DNA of 64,000 bases from Nipponacmea schrenckii (Eukaryota > Mollusca > Gastropoda > Lottiidae), in the NCBI GenBank assembly GCA_030562195.1, contig CM060199.1, positions 20,108,338 through 20,172,337 on the forward strand, read 5' to 3'. The position numbers and the translations under genes were made by a program. The notes under the pieces were generated by a model. The model was not told the origin of the DNA and searched no databases. It saw only the letters and a program-made list of their open reading frames with translations. This document shows positions 23,701 to 33,820 of this stretch, piece by piece; position 1 is the stretch's first letter, and each line of letters begins with the position of its first letter.

Positions 23701-24544
23701 GTCACTCACACAAAGAATTTAGTGTGCAAGTCTTATCCTTAATACCTAGGAATCCCGATCTGGGAACGACCACAGACCACTTAAGTCCATGGTATCGAAG
23801 GGCCTCAATGAGTTTTATTAGTAGGGTCACATCTCTGGCCCTTATCTCTATTTGTCCGGAATTAGTTAAATGATTTCTTCGAACAAATATATTATATATT
23901 TTTCAGCAAAACAGTGTCATAGTAATGTTACGAGTGACACTGCAAAAATGGTCGAAATCGAAATAAATTAAGAACCTATGAAACAAATATACATGTATGG
24001 TATTGGAAATTATGTTAAAATGTCTATCTCACCATCTTGACAAGATTGTCTAAGCGAAATTTTTAGACGTGCAATACTCCCTCGAGAATTAAAACAAGGC
24101 GCTATAAAGGTATATAAGTTGAAAACAGGACATGTCTTCATTTTACAATTGAGATTGAAACAGAGAAATATTGTTTATATTTATTTTATGAAAGGTTTAT
24201 TAATATTGAAAATGTTAATTTTGGCTGGGCAGCAGTATTTAAAGTTTTGTATGTGTGTTAATTGTATAAATTAGTATTCTGCTATGGGTGAGGTATATAA
24301 CGACTAAGATAAAAAAAATCTTCGTTAAGCGTGAAGCGAAATAAACGCCTGAGTCGTCAAAGATATTTTTGAATTTTTTATCATCATTTTTTTAAAGCCC
24401 TCTACACTAGGTACAAATTGTAATTTTATCAAAAATATCTACTGTCGTTATAAATGAAAGAACATACTTACCTGTACTGGCGGTATCAATGAACGATACA
24501 CACTGGAGTGTTAAGAAAAACACAAGATACATAACGTTTTGCAT
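17374..24544 (-). CDS. Secreted sushi (CCP) plus apple/PAN-like protein, 7-exon gene
   Basis: Seven minus-strand exons join without a stop: 24544-24472, 24101-24033, 21010-20852, 20597-20421, 20084-19908, 19340-19164 and 17771-17374. The sum is 1230 bases (409 residues plus stop). Every intron is phase 1 with GT-AG ends. The order is signal peptide (MQNVMYLVFFLTLQC start), a 23-residue linker with two Cys, a divergent CCP-like domain, three CCP domains of 59 residues, and a Cys-rich C-terminal exon with two apple/PAN-like halves. CCP proteins usually bind ligands outside the cell (lectin, complement or adhesion roles), so an extracellular recognition role is an inference. CCP exons 5 and 6 are nearly identical and carry an extra Cys (ARCEGSEYNYTC), which suggests recent exon duplication. 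A protein search and RNA-seq would test exon 2 and any skipped exon. Confidence 0.75.
18420..18660. repeat. Degenerate 'gtgtgcctaaattga' tandem repeat in last intron
   Basis: Irregular short units built on gtgtgcctaa and attgaaagtgtgc follow one another, with variable spacing. They lie between exon 7 and the 32-bp minisatellite. No gene signal is seen. Confidence 0.65.
18667..19195 (-). repeat. 32-bp minisatellite derived from a CCP exon-intron junction
   Basis: About 16 tandem copies of a 32-bp unit (plus strand ttaccctcacatgttata...) run up to and include the real donor of exon 6 at 19164. Read on the minus strand, the units nearest the exon reproduce the last codons of the CCP domain (WVTD-x-PCEG), then the splice donor GTAAGAA, then the exon tail again. 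Most units keep a GAAG/GAGG-GTAAGA donor sequence. The array therefore appears to be an amplification of the exon's own 3' boundary. Confidence 0.85.
19164..19340 (-). CDS. Exon 6: CCP/sushi domain
   Basis: The minus strand has acceptor tgatttag and donor GAAG-gtaag, with 177 bases in phase 1-1. It encodes a CCP domain with the canonical C...C...C...W...C order: start AQCPPQANIPNGDL, central YNYTCRPNF, end LRCNASGVWVTDVPCE. It is nearly identical to exon 5. Its donor is the founder or first unit of the 32-bp array. Confidence 0.8.
19718..19790 (+). mobile_element. tRNA-like SINE head (low certainty)
   Basis: An A-box-like agctgtggtgg is followed about 20 bases later by a good pol III B box, GGTTCAATTCC, within intron 5 of the CCP gene. 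A tRNA-derived SINE or tRNA pseudogene is the simplest reading. No cloverleaf was confirmed and the downstream part has no clear tail. Confidence 0.35.
19908..20084 (-). CDS. Exon 5: CCP/sushi domain
   Basis: This is a 177-base phase 1-1 exon with acceptor tgatttag and donor GAAG-gtaag. The domain runs AQCPPEADIPNGDL to WETDVLCE. It differs from exon 6 by few residues, and the flanking introns share words such as gatgataaatcagatgaaag. The duplication unit was therefore exon plus intron. Confidence 0.8.
20325..20390 (-). pseudogene. Decayed CCP exon fragment
   Basis: Minus-strand text equivalent to the end of a CCP exon (CGGAGATGTAATAACAATGG, then a GEWMTS-like reading) is present without a usable donor or the first half of the domain. 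It lies between exons 5 and 4 at about the spacing expected for another CCP exon, so the array once had at least one more unit. Confidence 0.55.
20421..20597 (-). CDS. Exon 4: CCP/sushi domain
   Basis: This is a 177-base phase 1-1 exon with acceptor gatttag and donor GAAG-gtgag. It starts DKCLAEPNITNGDL and ends GEWVTDVLCE. It is more diverged than exons 5 and 6, and where they have an extra Cys it reads SRHIDIEYNYTC, the normal four-Cys CCP state. Confidence 0.8.
20744..20815 (+). mobile_element. tRNA-like fragment (low certainty)
   Basis: ttagtgtagtggttaaaaga matches a pol III A box of Glu/Asp/Gly-type tRNAs. The expected B box downstream is degenerate (agttgaaaatc). It is probably a tRNA-derived SINE remnant and not a functional tRNA. 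Confidence 0.3.
20852..21010 (-). CDS. Exon 3: divergent CCP-like domain
   Basis: A 159-base phase 1-1 exon has acceptor atttgtag and donor CCAG-gtaag. It encodes ECNNTNPDIKNAVF, then GCGIIKITCRKGFRM, SARCYGYAWWYFKPSC. The spacing of Cys and the aromatic run before the last Cys fit a short CCP/sushi domain, with one extra Cys. It is the most N-terminal of the four domains. Confidence 0.7.
22567..22870 (+). pseudogene. LINE reverse transcriptase fragment
   Basis: The plus-strand reading includes SRADHVFTF, a broken stretch with FIDFQ, and then GLMQGCWLCPLFFIIYVND followed by GVGIEIGG. This corresponds to the GxxQGCxLSPLLFxxYxND block of non-LTR reverse transcriptases. Stops and frameshifts occur between the blocks. 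It is a dead fragment inside intron 2. Confidence 0.65.
22751..23160. repeat. 214-bp tandem duplication of the LINE fragment
   Basis: The stretch beginning cataaactgtggtctcatgc at 22751 recurs at 22965 with few changes, and the following gttaaggaatctttctc block recurs likewise. The duplication postdates the decay of the LINE fragment, because both copies share its context. Confidence 0.75.
23400..23870 (+). pseudogene. Penelope-like element fragment with GIY-YIG nuclease
   Basis: The plus strand encodes the linker and GIY-YIG endonuclease of a Penelope-like element: VTKRTYPSDQNIDC, then NLIYLITCKSCNKQYTGET, then LTVRITEHLSDIR. One frameshift near 23685 follows, and a continuation HSHKEFSVQVLSLIP with DHLSPWYRR. 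The YTG replaces the usual YIG/YVG. The reverse transcriptase part is absent, so it is a 5'-truncated dead copy. Confidence 0.75.
24033..24101 (-). CDS. Exon 2: short linker exon
   Basis: The acceptor ctttatag and donor GATG-gtgag frame a 69-base exon in phase 1-1, encoding PCFNSRGSIARLKISLRQSC then QDG. Splicing to exon 1 and exon 3 keeps the frame. It is supported only by splice signals and open frame, so it is less certain than the CCP exons. The gene would also remain in frame without it. Confidence 0.5.
24472..24544 (-). CDS. Exon 1: signal peptide
   Basis: ATG (24542-24544) opens a hydrophobic leader, MQNVMYLVFFLTLQCVSFID, followed by TAST and a perfect donor (ACAG-gtaagta). The length and composition are those of a cleavable signal peptide. 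A TATA box lies about 65 bases upstream at 24605-24612. Confidence 0.75.
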
Positions 24545-24604
24545 TTTTCTAGTGTGTTGTTTTCAAATCAACCTTACACTGTCGAGTGATTGGATTTGAT
24601 TCAG

Positions 24605-24612
24605 TTATTTAT
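24605..24612 (-). promoter_or_regulatory. TATA box of the CCP gene
   Basis: On the minus strand TATAAATA stands about 60-70 bases upstream of the start codon in exon 1. Transcription would be expected to start some 30 bases downstream, giving a 5' leader of roughly 35-40 bases. Confidence 0.5.
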
Positions 24613-24965
24613 ACTTTTGCTTGACAGATGTTACAAAGTAAGCGTTTATGGGTAGGTGCGTTTTGAAACATTTTCAACAATTTTTAAATTTAATTTTAAT
24701 TTTAAAAAAAGTAACAAAATTATGTCTAATGCCAAAATGTCTGCAAAAATGTACTATGGAGTATTTTACCATGTAAATAATATACATAATAGAATCAATT
24801 TTTATCTTCGGTAACCTAGCCCAACTATAGTTTATTTTAGGCACATGGACAAAAAGGATGTCATTCTGAGGACTTTGTAGGAAATTGAAATTTGCCTGAA
24901 ATGAATTTTCAGACATAGCCAAGTTTCAGGTATTTCGACCGTTGTTCAAAAGCACAAATTAAATT

Positions 24966-25740
24966 AGGGTTTGCAAAAGACCCGGGTCTTCAAGTTTACC
25001 GAGTCCAGGTCGAGTCCTATCATGGGAGAAAATATGGGTGCTCACAGCTAGCATGAATATTCTGAAAAGAGAGAAGGAAATCACCATTATTATCTTACAT
25101 AAATTAAAAGATTCAAAAAATCCTATTTTATACACAAACTGTTTGATTAACATTTCATAATTCAACGTTTCAATCAGTCAGCCAATATCACGAGCTTTTG
25201 TATTTGTCTTATTAATGCTATAGCTTGACGATTATGACGAATAGAGGGATGTCTATAAAGTGGCTGTCCATTTTTTTTTTGTCTTTAATACATTGGTTGT
25301 TGCGACAATTTCGCGAATATTAGGATGTTTGGCCTTTATGTGTTTTCTTTTCTCAACACTTGTATTCTTGGTGGATGAGGAATGTTCACAGAGCTTACAT
25401 TTGCCCGTAGTTGTCCCAAGAATAGGCGAAAATGTCTTTAGGTTCATTGTGAGTGTGACTGGCCAGACGTATATGTATGGTAAAACAATTAGCGTGAGCA
25501 TAACGTGCACGTGCCAGTGACTTGAGTTAACCACTTTCAGCATTGGCTAGTCAACAATGAATAATAATAATACATAATGGGCACGAAAAACCAATTTGTG
25601 AAAAAGTACCATAAGCACAAGGAAATTCTAATTTTGACGTTCCAGACTCGATTCGATGGCCGACACCGAGTCAGACAAAAATGACCAGGTACCCGGGTCT
25701 TCGATTCCGGGTCCTGACTCCGGACTCGATTGCAAACCCT
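24966..25740 (-). mobile_element. hAT-like element with BED zinc finger remnant
   Basis: The ends are inverted: AGGGTTTGCAA at 24966 and TTGCAAACCCT ending at 25740. Both subterminal regions contain acccgggtcttc and gagtcc words. The interior encodes on the minus strand (25253-25460) TTTGKCKLCEHSSSTKNTS and then KHIKAKHPNI, a C2H2 BED-type finger as found at the N-terminus of hAT transposases. No catalytic transposase domain is left. An 8-bp target duplication was not found by eye. Confidence 0.6.
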
Positions 25741-26402
25741 GAAGCAAATATTTCTCACGGAACAAGGTCTCGACAAATTTTCCATTTCTTGAATTTAAGT
25801 TTCACGGTCTATGTTCTTTAAATATTTCAATATAAATTTGACAAAATACCAAACTAGTGGGTTTCAGTTTTTCATGTATTTAAATATTTCATTAAAATCG
25901 GTAAATCGTATAAGCAAACTTCAAGAAATCCTTTTTAATGTAAAGTGGTAATGTGGCCTTGTTGTTGTATGGTCGTTTTCATGATGATATTTTTGTGTTT
26001 CATATTCATATTATATTTCATAGTTTGGGGAATTCTGTCAAATTCACAAAACTCTTCCTGTCCACCAAACTGGGTGCAGATGTAACGAGAGTGCATGTTT
26101 TCTTCATTTTATAGCTGAATTAATTGGATGAAAGGAAGGAGGAAGAAACCGATACAACTCTTGCCCACTAACTATTCCAACAAAACATACTTTTTATGGT
26201 TATTCTTAACATTTTTGGAAAGAAAATGCACTTTAAAAAGAAAGAAGCTAAAATATCATAAAGAAATAGATTAATTGGAATTTCGTATCTTCTCATCATA
26301 TTCACACTGGCTAAACACAGTCTCGAATCACTGACGTATTACATTCCATCATTCCATGTTGTTTACATATCACTTGATTTTAGAATTAAAATCAAAGTTA
26401 AC

Positions 26403-27852
26403 TAGAACTGTGAACAGCTCCGAGCGTGGAAACTGTGCGTTATCCCATGGATTTCGAACATTTTGAAACTTCTAACCTGCTAGCTTTCAATTCCGGTACT
26501 TTTCAGCCTACAATTGTAAGCGTAAACTTTCCGCTATATAGGCAATTTTTTCTACTATAAGTTTCTACTATCAGTTCCTTATTAGATTTTTGTACATGTC
26601 TAAGATTTCGGTAGGATATTTACATAAATTCCAAACTAAAATTTATGTAGGTAGTAAGATGTCAAGTTGTCATGAAATTTAAACTCTCTATATTCAAATT
26701 TAAACATTATTTTGTAACTTTGGTTGTAATTAACATAGAGAGAAAATTCAAGCTATGTGATAATTTGCTAATTCACAGCTTTATAACGAGATATTTTTTG
26801 AATTTGTATGCAAAAATTTTACAAAAAAATAAATAAATTTTATTAGTAATTGGAATTTTTTTCTTCTCGAGGGATGCAAATTATTTTGTATAGCTAATGT
26901 ACTGTTTTTGCTTACATTCTTGAATTACACGGGATGTAGGGTCGCCTGAAATGAGATAAAAAAAAAAAACGGAAGTCCCCACGCCCAAACCGGAAGTGAT
27001 CAAAAAATTTTGATGATATATTTTTAATTGTGTTGCGTATCTATCTATATCCTGTAAATTTCAGATCGATCCGAACATTAGAGCCCGAAAGTGTAACATA
27101 ACCATCCAAAATTGCAAAATAGTCAGATTTCGGTGGGCTATAAAACCGGAAGTTAATATTTGTCATGCAATATCAGCACATCTATAGACAGCTGAGGTCA
27201 ATGACATTCTACATCTCAAATATCAAGTTCATTTAAGGTCAAGGTCACGAGATATAGAGTTTTAAATTTTCGAAAAATTCGAACGGGCATAAAAAAAATT
27301 CAAATTCGAAAATCAAAATTCTGTTCCCAATATTTTTTAGATAAAGTATCAAGGTTTCGATAAACACCAAAATCATAAAAATCGGTTAATAATTGGCGGA
27401 CTAATTAAATTTTTAAGAAAATTTGCCATTTTTGAAAACTGCGCATGCGCAACATTCAATTTAATTTTTCTTCATCTCAGGGGATTAAAATCATTTAGTA
27501 TAGCTAAAATATGCTGATTTTGTTTAGAATCTCGAATTACATCGGAAGCAGGGTCGCCCGACATGAGACGAAAAAATCGGAAGTCCCCACGCCCAAACCG
27601 GAAGTGATCAAAAAATTTTGATGATGTAGTTTTAATTGCGCTGCCTATCTATCTATATCCTGTAAATTTCAGACCGATGCGACTATTGGGGCCCGAGCTA
27701 GCTTGAAATCTTATTTGCATATTATGCAATTAGCCACTTTCGGTTTAGCGAAAATTTCATGTTAGATATTCATTTTTGACTCCAGCCCATATAAAAACCA
27801 TTGGTGGAAACAGAAATAGTCTATCTTTTTCCGTTTGGGCTAGCGAGCTTCC

Positions 27853-27889
<37 letters not shown>
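26403..27889 (+). repeat. Long noncoding repeat ending in poly(A), copy A
   Basis: It starts ctagaactgtgaacagctcc and ends gggctagcgagcttccc followed by ~37 As. It contains two diverged ~600-bp internal units, each with cggaagtccccacgcccaaa and tatcctgtaaatttcaga. No ORF of note is present. It is immediately followed by copy B. The poly(A) end suggests retroposition or an A-rich terminus of a non-autonomous element. Confidence 0.7.
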
Positions 27890-27890
<1 letters not shown>

Positions 27891-30372
27891 AGAACTGTGA
27901 ACAGCTCCGAGCGTGGCAACTATGCGTTATCCCATGGATTTCGAACATTTTGAAACTTCTAACCTGCTAGCTTTGAATTCCGGTACTTTTCAGCCTACAA
28001 TTGTAAGCATAAACCTTTCGCTATAGAGGCAATTTTTTTTACTATAAGTTTCTACTATCAGTTCCTTATTAGATTTTTGTACATGTTTAAGATTTCGGTA
28101 GGATATTTACATAAATTCCAAACCAAAATTTAAGTAGGTAGTAAGATGACAATTTGTCATGAAATTTAAACTCTCTATATTCAAATTTAAACATTATTTT
28201 GTAACTTTGGTTGTAATTAACATAGAGAGAAAATTCAAGCTATGTGATAATTTGCTTATTCACAGCTTTATAAAGAGATATTTTTTGAATTTGTATGCAA
28301 AAATTTTACAAAAAAATAAATTTTATTAGGGTTATCAGATTATATCATTAGATTAATTTACTCTTTGGCCACCTGTGTGCGTTGAACCGTGACTAAAGTG
28401 GTCAATAGTTCATCTGTGTTTTATAAGACTTATATGTCTGCTACTCTTCACATGACTGTATTTGACATTTTTTTTATAAAATCATTTCTATTTAAGATAC
28501 GAACAAAATTCGAACTGATCAATGACAAGCGAATTTACTTCTTTAACTTGATGTATGTTTTGAATTTGAATGGAAATATTTTAAGAAATTACATAATCAG
28601 ATTAATTTGTTCCCCAGCTCAGTGATTTGACAAGTAGGTGTGAAAATTTAAACCACCAGTTTTACTGACATGTTATATAACAGCCTTTAACACCCTGACT
28701 GATCAATTTGAAACAGATTTTATGAAATAAAAAACCCAAAATTGGTATTTATTTTGTTAATTTATCTAAAATTAATGCTTAAATTTTCATGGTAAAACGA
28801 CCATGTCGCATATCATTTAAGAGACAATTTAATTTGGAGTCCAATGATGTATACCACATTGATGTGGGATGAATATATTTTATGTTAGTACTGGAGTTTT
28901 TAAAATATGCTTCTGCACTTTTGGCATATATCCTTTATTGAAGAGTTTTGAGGCTATTATAAAACAGAAAATCTCAAGTCAATGTGTTCGTAAGGAAATG
29001 TAATATTGCCGTTCAAAGTTTCAAAAATGTCAGAATTCGGTTGGCTATAAAACCCAGAAGTTGATATTTTTCATTCAATATTGTCATATCTATAGACAGC
29101 TGAGGTCAAGGCCATTCTATATGGAAAATTTCAAGGTCATTGAAGGTGAAGGTCACAAGATATAGAATTTCAAATTTTCAAAAAATTCAAACGGGCATGA
29201 AATAAATTCATGTTCGAAAATCAAAATTCTGTTTCAAACATCCTTTAGATAAGGGAGCAAGGTTTTGATAGATACCAAAATCATACAAATCGGATAATAA
29301 ATGACGGACTAATTAAATTTTAAAGAAAATTTGCCATTCTCGAAAAAATGGCGCATGCGCAACTAGCAATTTGAATTTTTTTCTTCTCGAGAGATGCAAA
29401 TTATTTTGTATAGCTAATATATACTGTTTTTGCTTACATTCTTGAATTACACGGGATGTAGGGTCGTCTGAAATGAGATAAAAAAAAACCGGAAGTCCCC
29501 ACGCCCAAACCGAAAGTGATCAAAAAATTTTGATGATATATTTTTAATTGTGTTGCGTATCTATCTATATCCTGTAAATTTCAGATCGATCCGAACATTA
29601 GAGCCCGAAAGTGTAACATAACCGTCCAAAATTGCAAAATAGTCAGATTTCGGTGGGCTATAAAACCGGAAGTTAATATTTGTCATGCAATATCAGCACA
29701 TCTATAGACAGCTGAGGTCAAGGACATTCTACATCTCAAATGTCAAGGTCATTGAAGGTCAAGGTCACGAGATATAGAGTTTTAAATTTTCGAAAAATTC
29801 GAACGGGCATAAAAAGAATTCAAATTCGAAAATCAAAATTCTGTTCCCAACATTTTTTAGATAAAGTATCAAGGTTTCGATAGACACCAAAATCATAAAA
29901 ATCGGTTAATAATTGGCGAACTTATTAAATTTTTAAAAAAATTTGCCATTTTTGAAAACTGCGCATGCGCAACATTCAATTTAATTTTTCTGCATCTCAG
30001 GGGATTAAAATCATTTAGTATAGCTAAAATATACTGTTTTTGTTTAGAATCTTGAATTACATGGGAAGCAGGGTCGCCCGACATGAGACGAAAAAACCGG
30101 AAGTCCCCACGCCCAAACCGGAAGTGATCAAAAAATTTTGATGATGTAGTTTTAATTGCGCTGCCTATCTTTCTATATCCTGTAAATTTCAGACCGATGC
30201 GACTATTAGGGCCCGAGCTAGCTTGAAATCTTATTTGCATATTATGCAATTAGCCACTTTCGGGTTAGCGAAAATTTCATTTTAGACATTCAATTTTGAT
30301 TCCAGCCCATATAAAAACCATTGGTGAAAACAGAAATAGTCTATCTCTTTCCGTTTGGGCTAGCGAGCTTCC

Positions 30373-30409
<37 letters not shown>

Positions 30410-30410
30410 A
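27890..30410 (+). repeat. Long noncoding repeat ending in poly(A), copy B
   Basis: Same start and same poly(A)-preceded end as copy A. It carries an extra ~1.05 kb (about 28330-29370) that includes unique AT-rich sequence and a third, more diverged internal unit (homologous to 27095 onward). Copy A lacks this segment exactly where the two internal units join. Recombination between internal units, or loss in copy A, would explain the size difference. Confidence 0.7.
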
Positions 30411-30530
30411 ATAATCCGAACGAAAACAAAGCGTGACAAATTTCATTTGCCACGCAAAAAAAAAAAAAAAATAATCCGAACGAAAACAAAGCGTGACAAA
30501 TTTTATTTGCCACGCAACAACAGAAAATAG
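30411..30530. repeat. 60-bp duplication with internal poly(A)
   Basis: aataatccgaacgaaaacaa with its downstream gcgtgacaaatttcatttgcc occurs twice in tandem, and each copy is preceded by an A-run. The minus-strand ORFs here are T-run artefacts. Confidence 0.8.
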
Positions 30531-31074
30531 AATAGAGCGTGGTACGACAGCTTGCAAAGTGCAATGAGTGGAGTGAGTGGACTTTGTGATGGGTGTGTAA
30601 TGTTATAACCATTGTACGTGAATAAATTGCTACGTTAATAAGCAAGTCGCCTTTGTTTCGTCCATAATCTTGTTTATTTAATTCACATAAACATCTAAGT
30701 GGCTAAATATCTCTTTTTTCAGGTCAATTTCTATACGCTCATTTGGGGTGAGATCGTCAAGTGAATGGTCGTCAAGATTTAAATGATTAGAAACAGGCTT
30801 ATCTTTCTTTAATTTAATATCTGATTTGTGAGCATTAAAACGTAAATTGTTGATTTAAACAATATTTTATTAACATATTAACATACAAATACAGCAATTA
30901 GACAATAGGATACAAAAACAAGCCATGGGGCTTATATTAGTTTGCTTCCTTTAGATAAATATGATTACAATATTACAATATGGCACAGGTATATACAATT
31001 TTCATTATTATTTTAACCTTCAGGAACATTACAGATGGTGGTGAAAAAAAAAATCCAGTCCCTGTGTTATGATT

Positions 31075-32715
31075 TCATAGACTGAAGCGTCCTGTAGCTT
31101 TCATATAATGGTGTACCGTTTCAAATATAAGTTTGTTTTGGCTGCAGGAAAGGTCGTTATTTCCATGGAGAAGACATGCAATATTTTGAAAAAATACCGG
31201 CAGTGTATGGATAGTGTTAGTTCGGATAGGTGTATAATGTGGACACCAAAGTAAAAAATGTTCAGAGGTTTCGAGGTCTAAGTTACATGAGCATTGAGGA
31301 TTATCGTTAATATGCATTAAAAATGTGTGGAAATTTAAATTACTCTTATTATTACGAAGTTTACTATGAATGATTTGCATGTGACGTTCACCATAATCAT
31401 ACAGCTTTTTTGTGGATGGATATAAATATATATATATAGCATTTTTAAACTTAGAAAGAGTCGGTTGCGATTTTATTTCATTCTTTAATTCGTTCCATAA
31501 TTTGATAGTGGAGGGTAAGAAAGATGATTGATAAAAAGAGGTTCTGCATCGAATTTGTCGAATTAGCTCGGGATTTCGAAGTGAGTAAGAAAGAGATTGA
31601 GAAGAAGTAAAAGGGACAAGAGAACAAAGATATGGGGGAACAAGGTCATTTTTCATCTTATAGAATGTTATCAATTTGTGGGCTTGTCTACGTATAGAGA
31701 GAGAAGAAAATCCAGATTCAGAATAAAGAATGTTGTGTGATGTGCCACGGGGTAAGCCAGTTATTGTACGCAGGGCATCAAGGTGTAAATTTTCAAGTTT
31801 ATTGGATAGGAGATCAGAAATGTTATCCCAAACAATATCAGAATAGTCAAAAATCGGAAGAATAAATGAATTATATAGAGTGCAGAGGGATTTCCTTGAG
31901 AGGCGATATTTAAAACTTTTTAGACAATTTATCATTTTAGATGTTTTATTAACTAAGTAATCAATGTGAACGTCCCATTTGAGGCATCTATTAAAAAATA
32001 CACCTAAGTGCTTATGGCTATCAACTTCTTGGAGGGGGGTATTATTAAAAACTGGAATTATCCGGGTTGGTTTATTCTTTTTGCTAAATGTTATGCTTTC
32101 CGTTTTAACGGGATTAAATTCTACCTTCCATTTTTCTGACCAAGCGTATATCTTTGACAAGTCATTGTTTACCGTCAGGAGATTTTCTTGGGGATTATCT
32201 AGTACTAAAAAGAGCGAAGTATCATCCGCAAACAGTCTAAGATTAGAAACTATATCATGTGAAATATCATTAATGAATATTAAAAATAAAAGAGGCCCTA
32301 AAACGGATCATTGATGCACACCTGAATATATAGTTCTATAATCTGAAGATTGATTATTAATCACTACAGCCTGTTTTCTGTCAGTTAAATAGTTCTTAAT
32401 TAAGTCGTATACGTCATTTGTAATGCCAATTGATTTTAATTTCTGTAGGAGACCCTGGTGCCAAACTTTATCAAAGGCGCGCCTTATGTCGAAGAAGATG
32501 GCCTTTACTTCACAACCTTTATCCAAAGAGGAAGAAATATAATTGTACATGTCCGCCAATTGATATACAGCACAATCATGTCGACGAAATCCCGATTGAA
32601 ATTTGTATAAGATATCATTATTATTTAAAAATTTGGAAATATGTTTATGAATAACAATTTCAAAAACTTTCCCTAAGGAAGATAACAAGGAAATTGGACG
32701 ATAGACTTTTGTCAC
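31075..32715 (-). pseudogene. LINE reverse transcriptase (one in-frame stop)
   Basis: One continuous minus-strand frame is broken by a single TGA at about 32305, directly after GVHQ where the family has a glycine. Motifs run YRPISLLSSLGKVFE, FQSGFRRHDCAVYQL, FFDIRRAFDKVWH, GPLLFLIFINDIS, the catalytic FADDTSLF, the thumb (HKHLGVFF) and a C-terminal tail with ATGRFSL. It is otherwise unusually intact for a dead copy, so the stop may be recent, but the N-terminal deletion makes it non-functional anyway. Confidence 0.8.
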
Positions 32716-32759
32716 CTGACACTATTCGTGTGGACTATTTGGTGGACGGTAAAATGTGC

Positions 32760-33120
32760 CTAAAATAATCTTTTTATTATTTAAAATAACTCAAGCCAGA
32801 GGGCTTCTAATAATTGAATTTCAAGATCGGATCTCCTTTTGAAATAGATATCATTGCGCACGTATACAGCTATACCCCCTCCCCTACCACAAGTTCTGTT
32901 CAAAATACAAGGAGGTTGAAAACCATTTAGTAAAATTGAATCAATATCAGTAGAATCATCTAACCAAGTTTCAGAAAAACTTTTCTAATAATTCTGTAGA
33001 AATTTGATCAATTTTAAAACGTAGACTTCTAATATTTAGATGAACAATTTTGAAATTCTTTTGGCCAGGATTGGGATGAACGTCCATGCAAAGTAAAACA
33101 ATATACAAGATTATAGAACA
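32760..33120 (-). pseudogene. LINE apurinic endonuclease fragment
   Basis: DVHPNPGQKNFKIVHLNIRS marks the start of an APE-type endonuclease. SETWLDDS, ILNRTCGRGGGIAVYVRND and LEALWLEL follow, with one frameshift between the first two near 32985. The C-terminal catalytic half (SDH region) is missing at the deletion junction near 32720-32745. Confidence 0.7.
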
Positions 33121-33820
33121 ATAAATAATCATATTTGGTGTAAAATGTAAGTGGAATGCTGATGTCCATGAAATCATATCACTACACCTCGTCCATGCAT
33201 TCAGGCCTTTGGGTTCAACATTTATAATAAACACCTTTATACCAACAATGGCACTTACCATATAATGAATAGTCTGAATGAGTGGAGAAGGTGATTATGG
33301 GACTGGAAACAAATAAATAAAATAAATAAAAATAATACCGAAGATTAATGTGAAATATAACAATCACAATAACATCTGTAATGCGGCTTCCTGAAAAAAT
33401 TAATAAACACAAGTAAAAAATATACACAAAATACAACATATAATACATAAACATTGGGGAGTCAAATTGTAATACCAGAAGCAATGCCAGCGTCTGTCGT
33501 ACAATTTTTAACGAAATAAAGAGGACAAAAAGTAGCAATAAGTGGGAAGTGAATGGATGAATGATGCATGAAACTTTTAGTGCACATTGATGTCATTAAT
33601 GCCGCAGTACTCGATAACTCATGTAAGAATTTAAGGACGTGGGAATGGGAAAGTTCTCCTTTAAACTTAACAGTTTTTTAAACAGGTTTTTATAAGTACA
33701 GTTATTATAACATTTAGACTAATGCTCATTCTACTTAAGAAAGTTGTTACAATCTCATTACTGGCAACTTATATAATGAATATGTCAAGTTCGCATACTA
33801 TGTGATGTTAGTAAAAAGGA

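Larger units (their letters stand above)
21011..24032 (-). other. Intron 2 of the CCP gene, with nested relics
   Basis: The intron holds a 68-codon ORF at 21046-21252 (plus strand, no recognised content), noncoding AT-rich sequence to about 22560, a LINE reverse-transcriptase relic with a 214-bp internal duplication (22567-23080), and a Penelope-like fragment (23400-23870). No additional CCP exon was recognised in it. Confidence 0.6.

Noticed and set aside
30277..30645. Minus-strand ORFs rich in Phe runs
   Set aside because: Produced by reading poly(A) tracts of the noncoding repeat in antisense.
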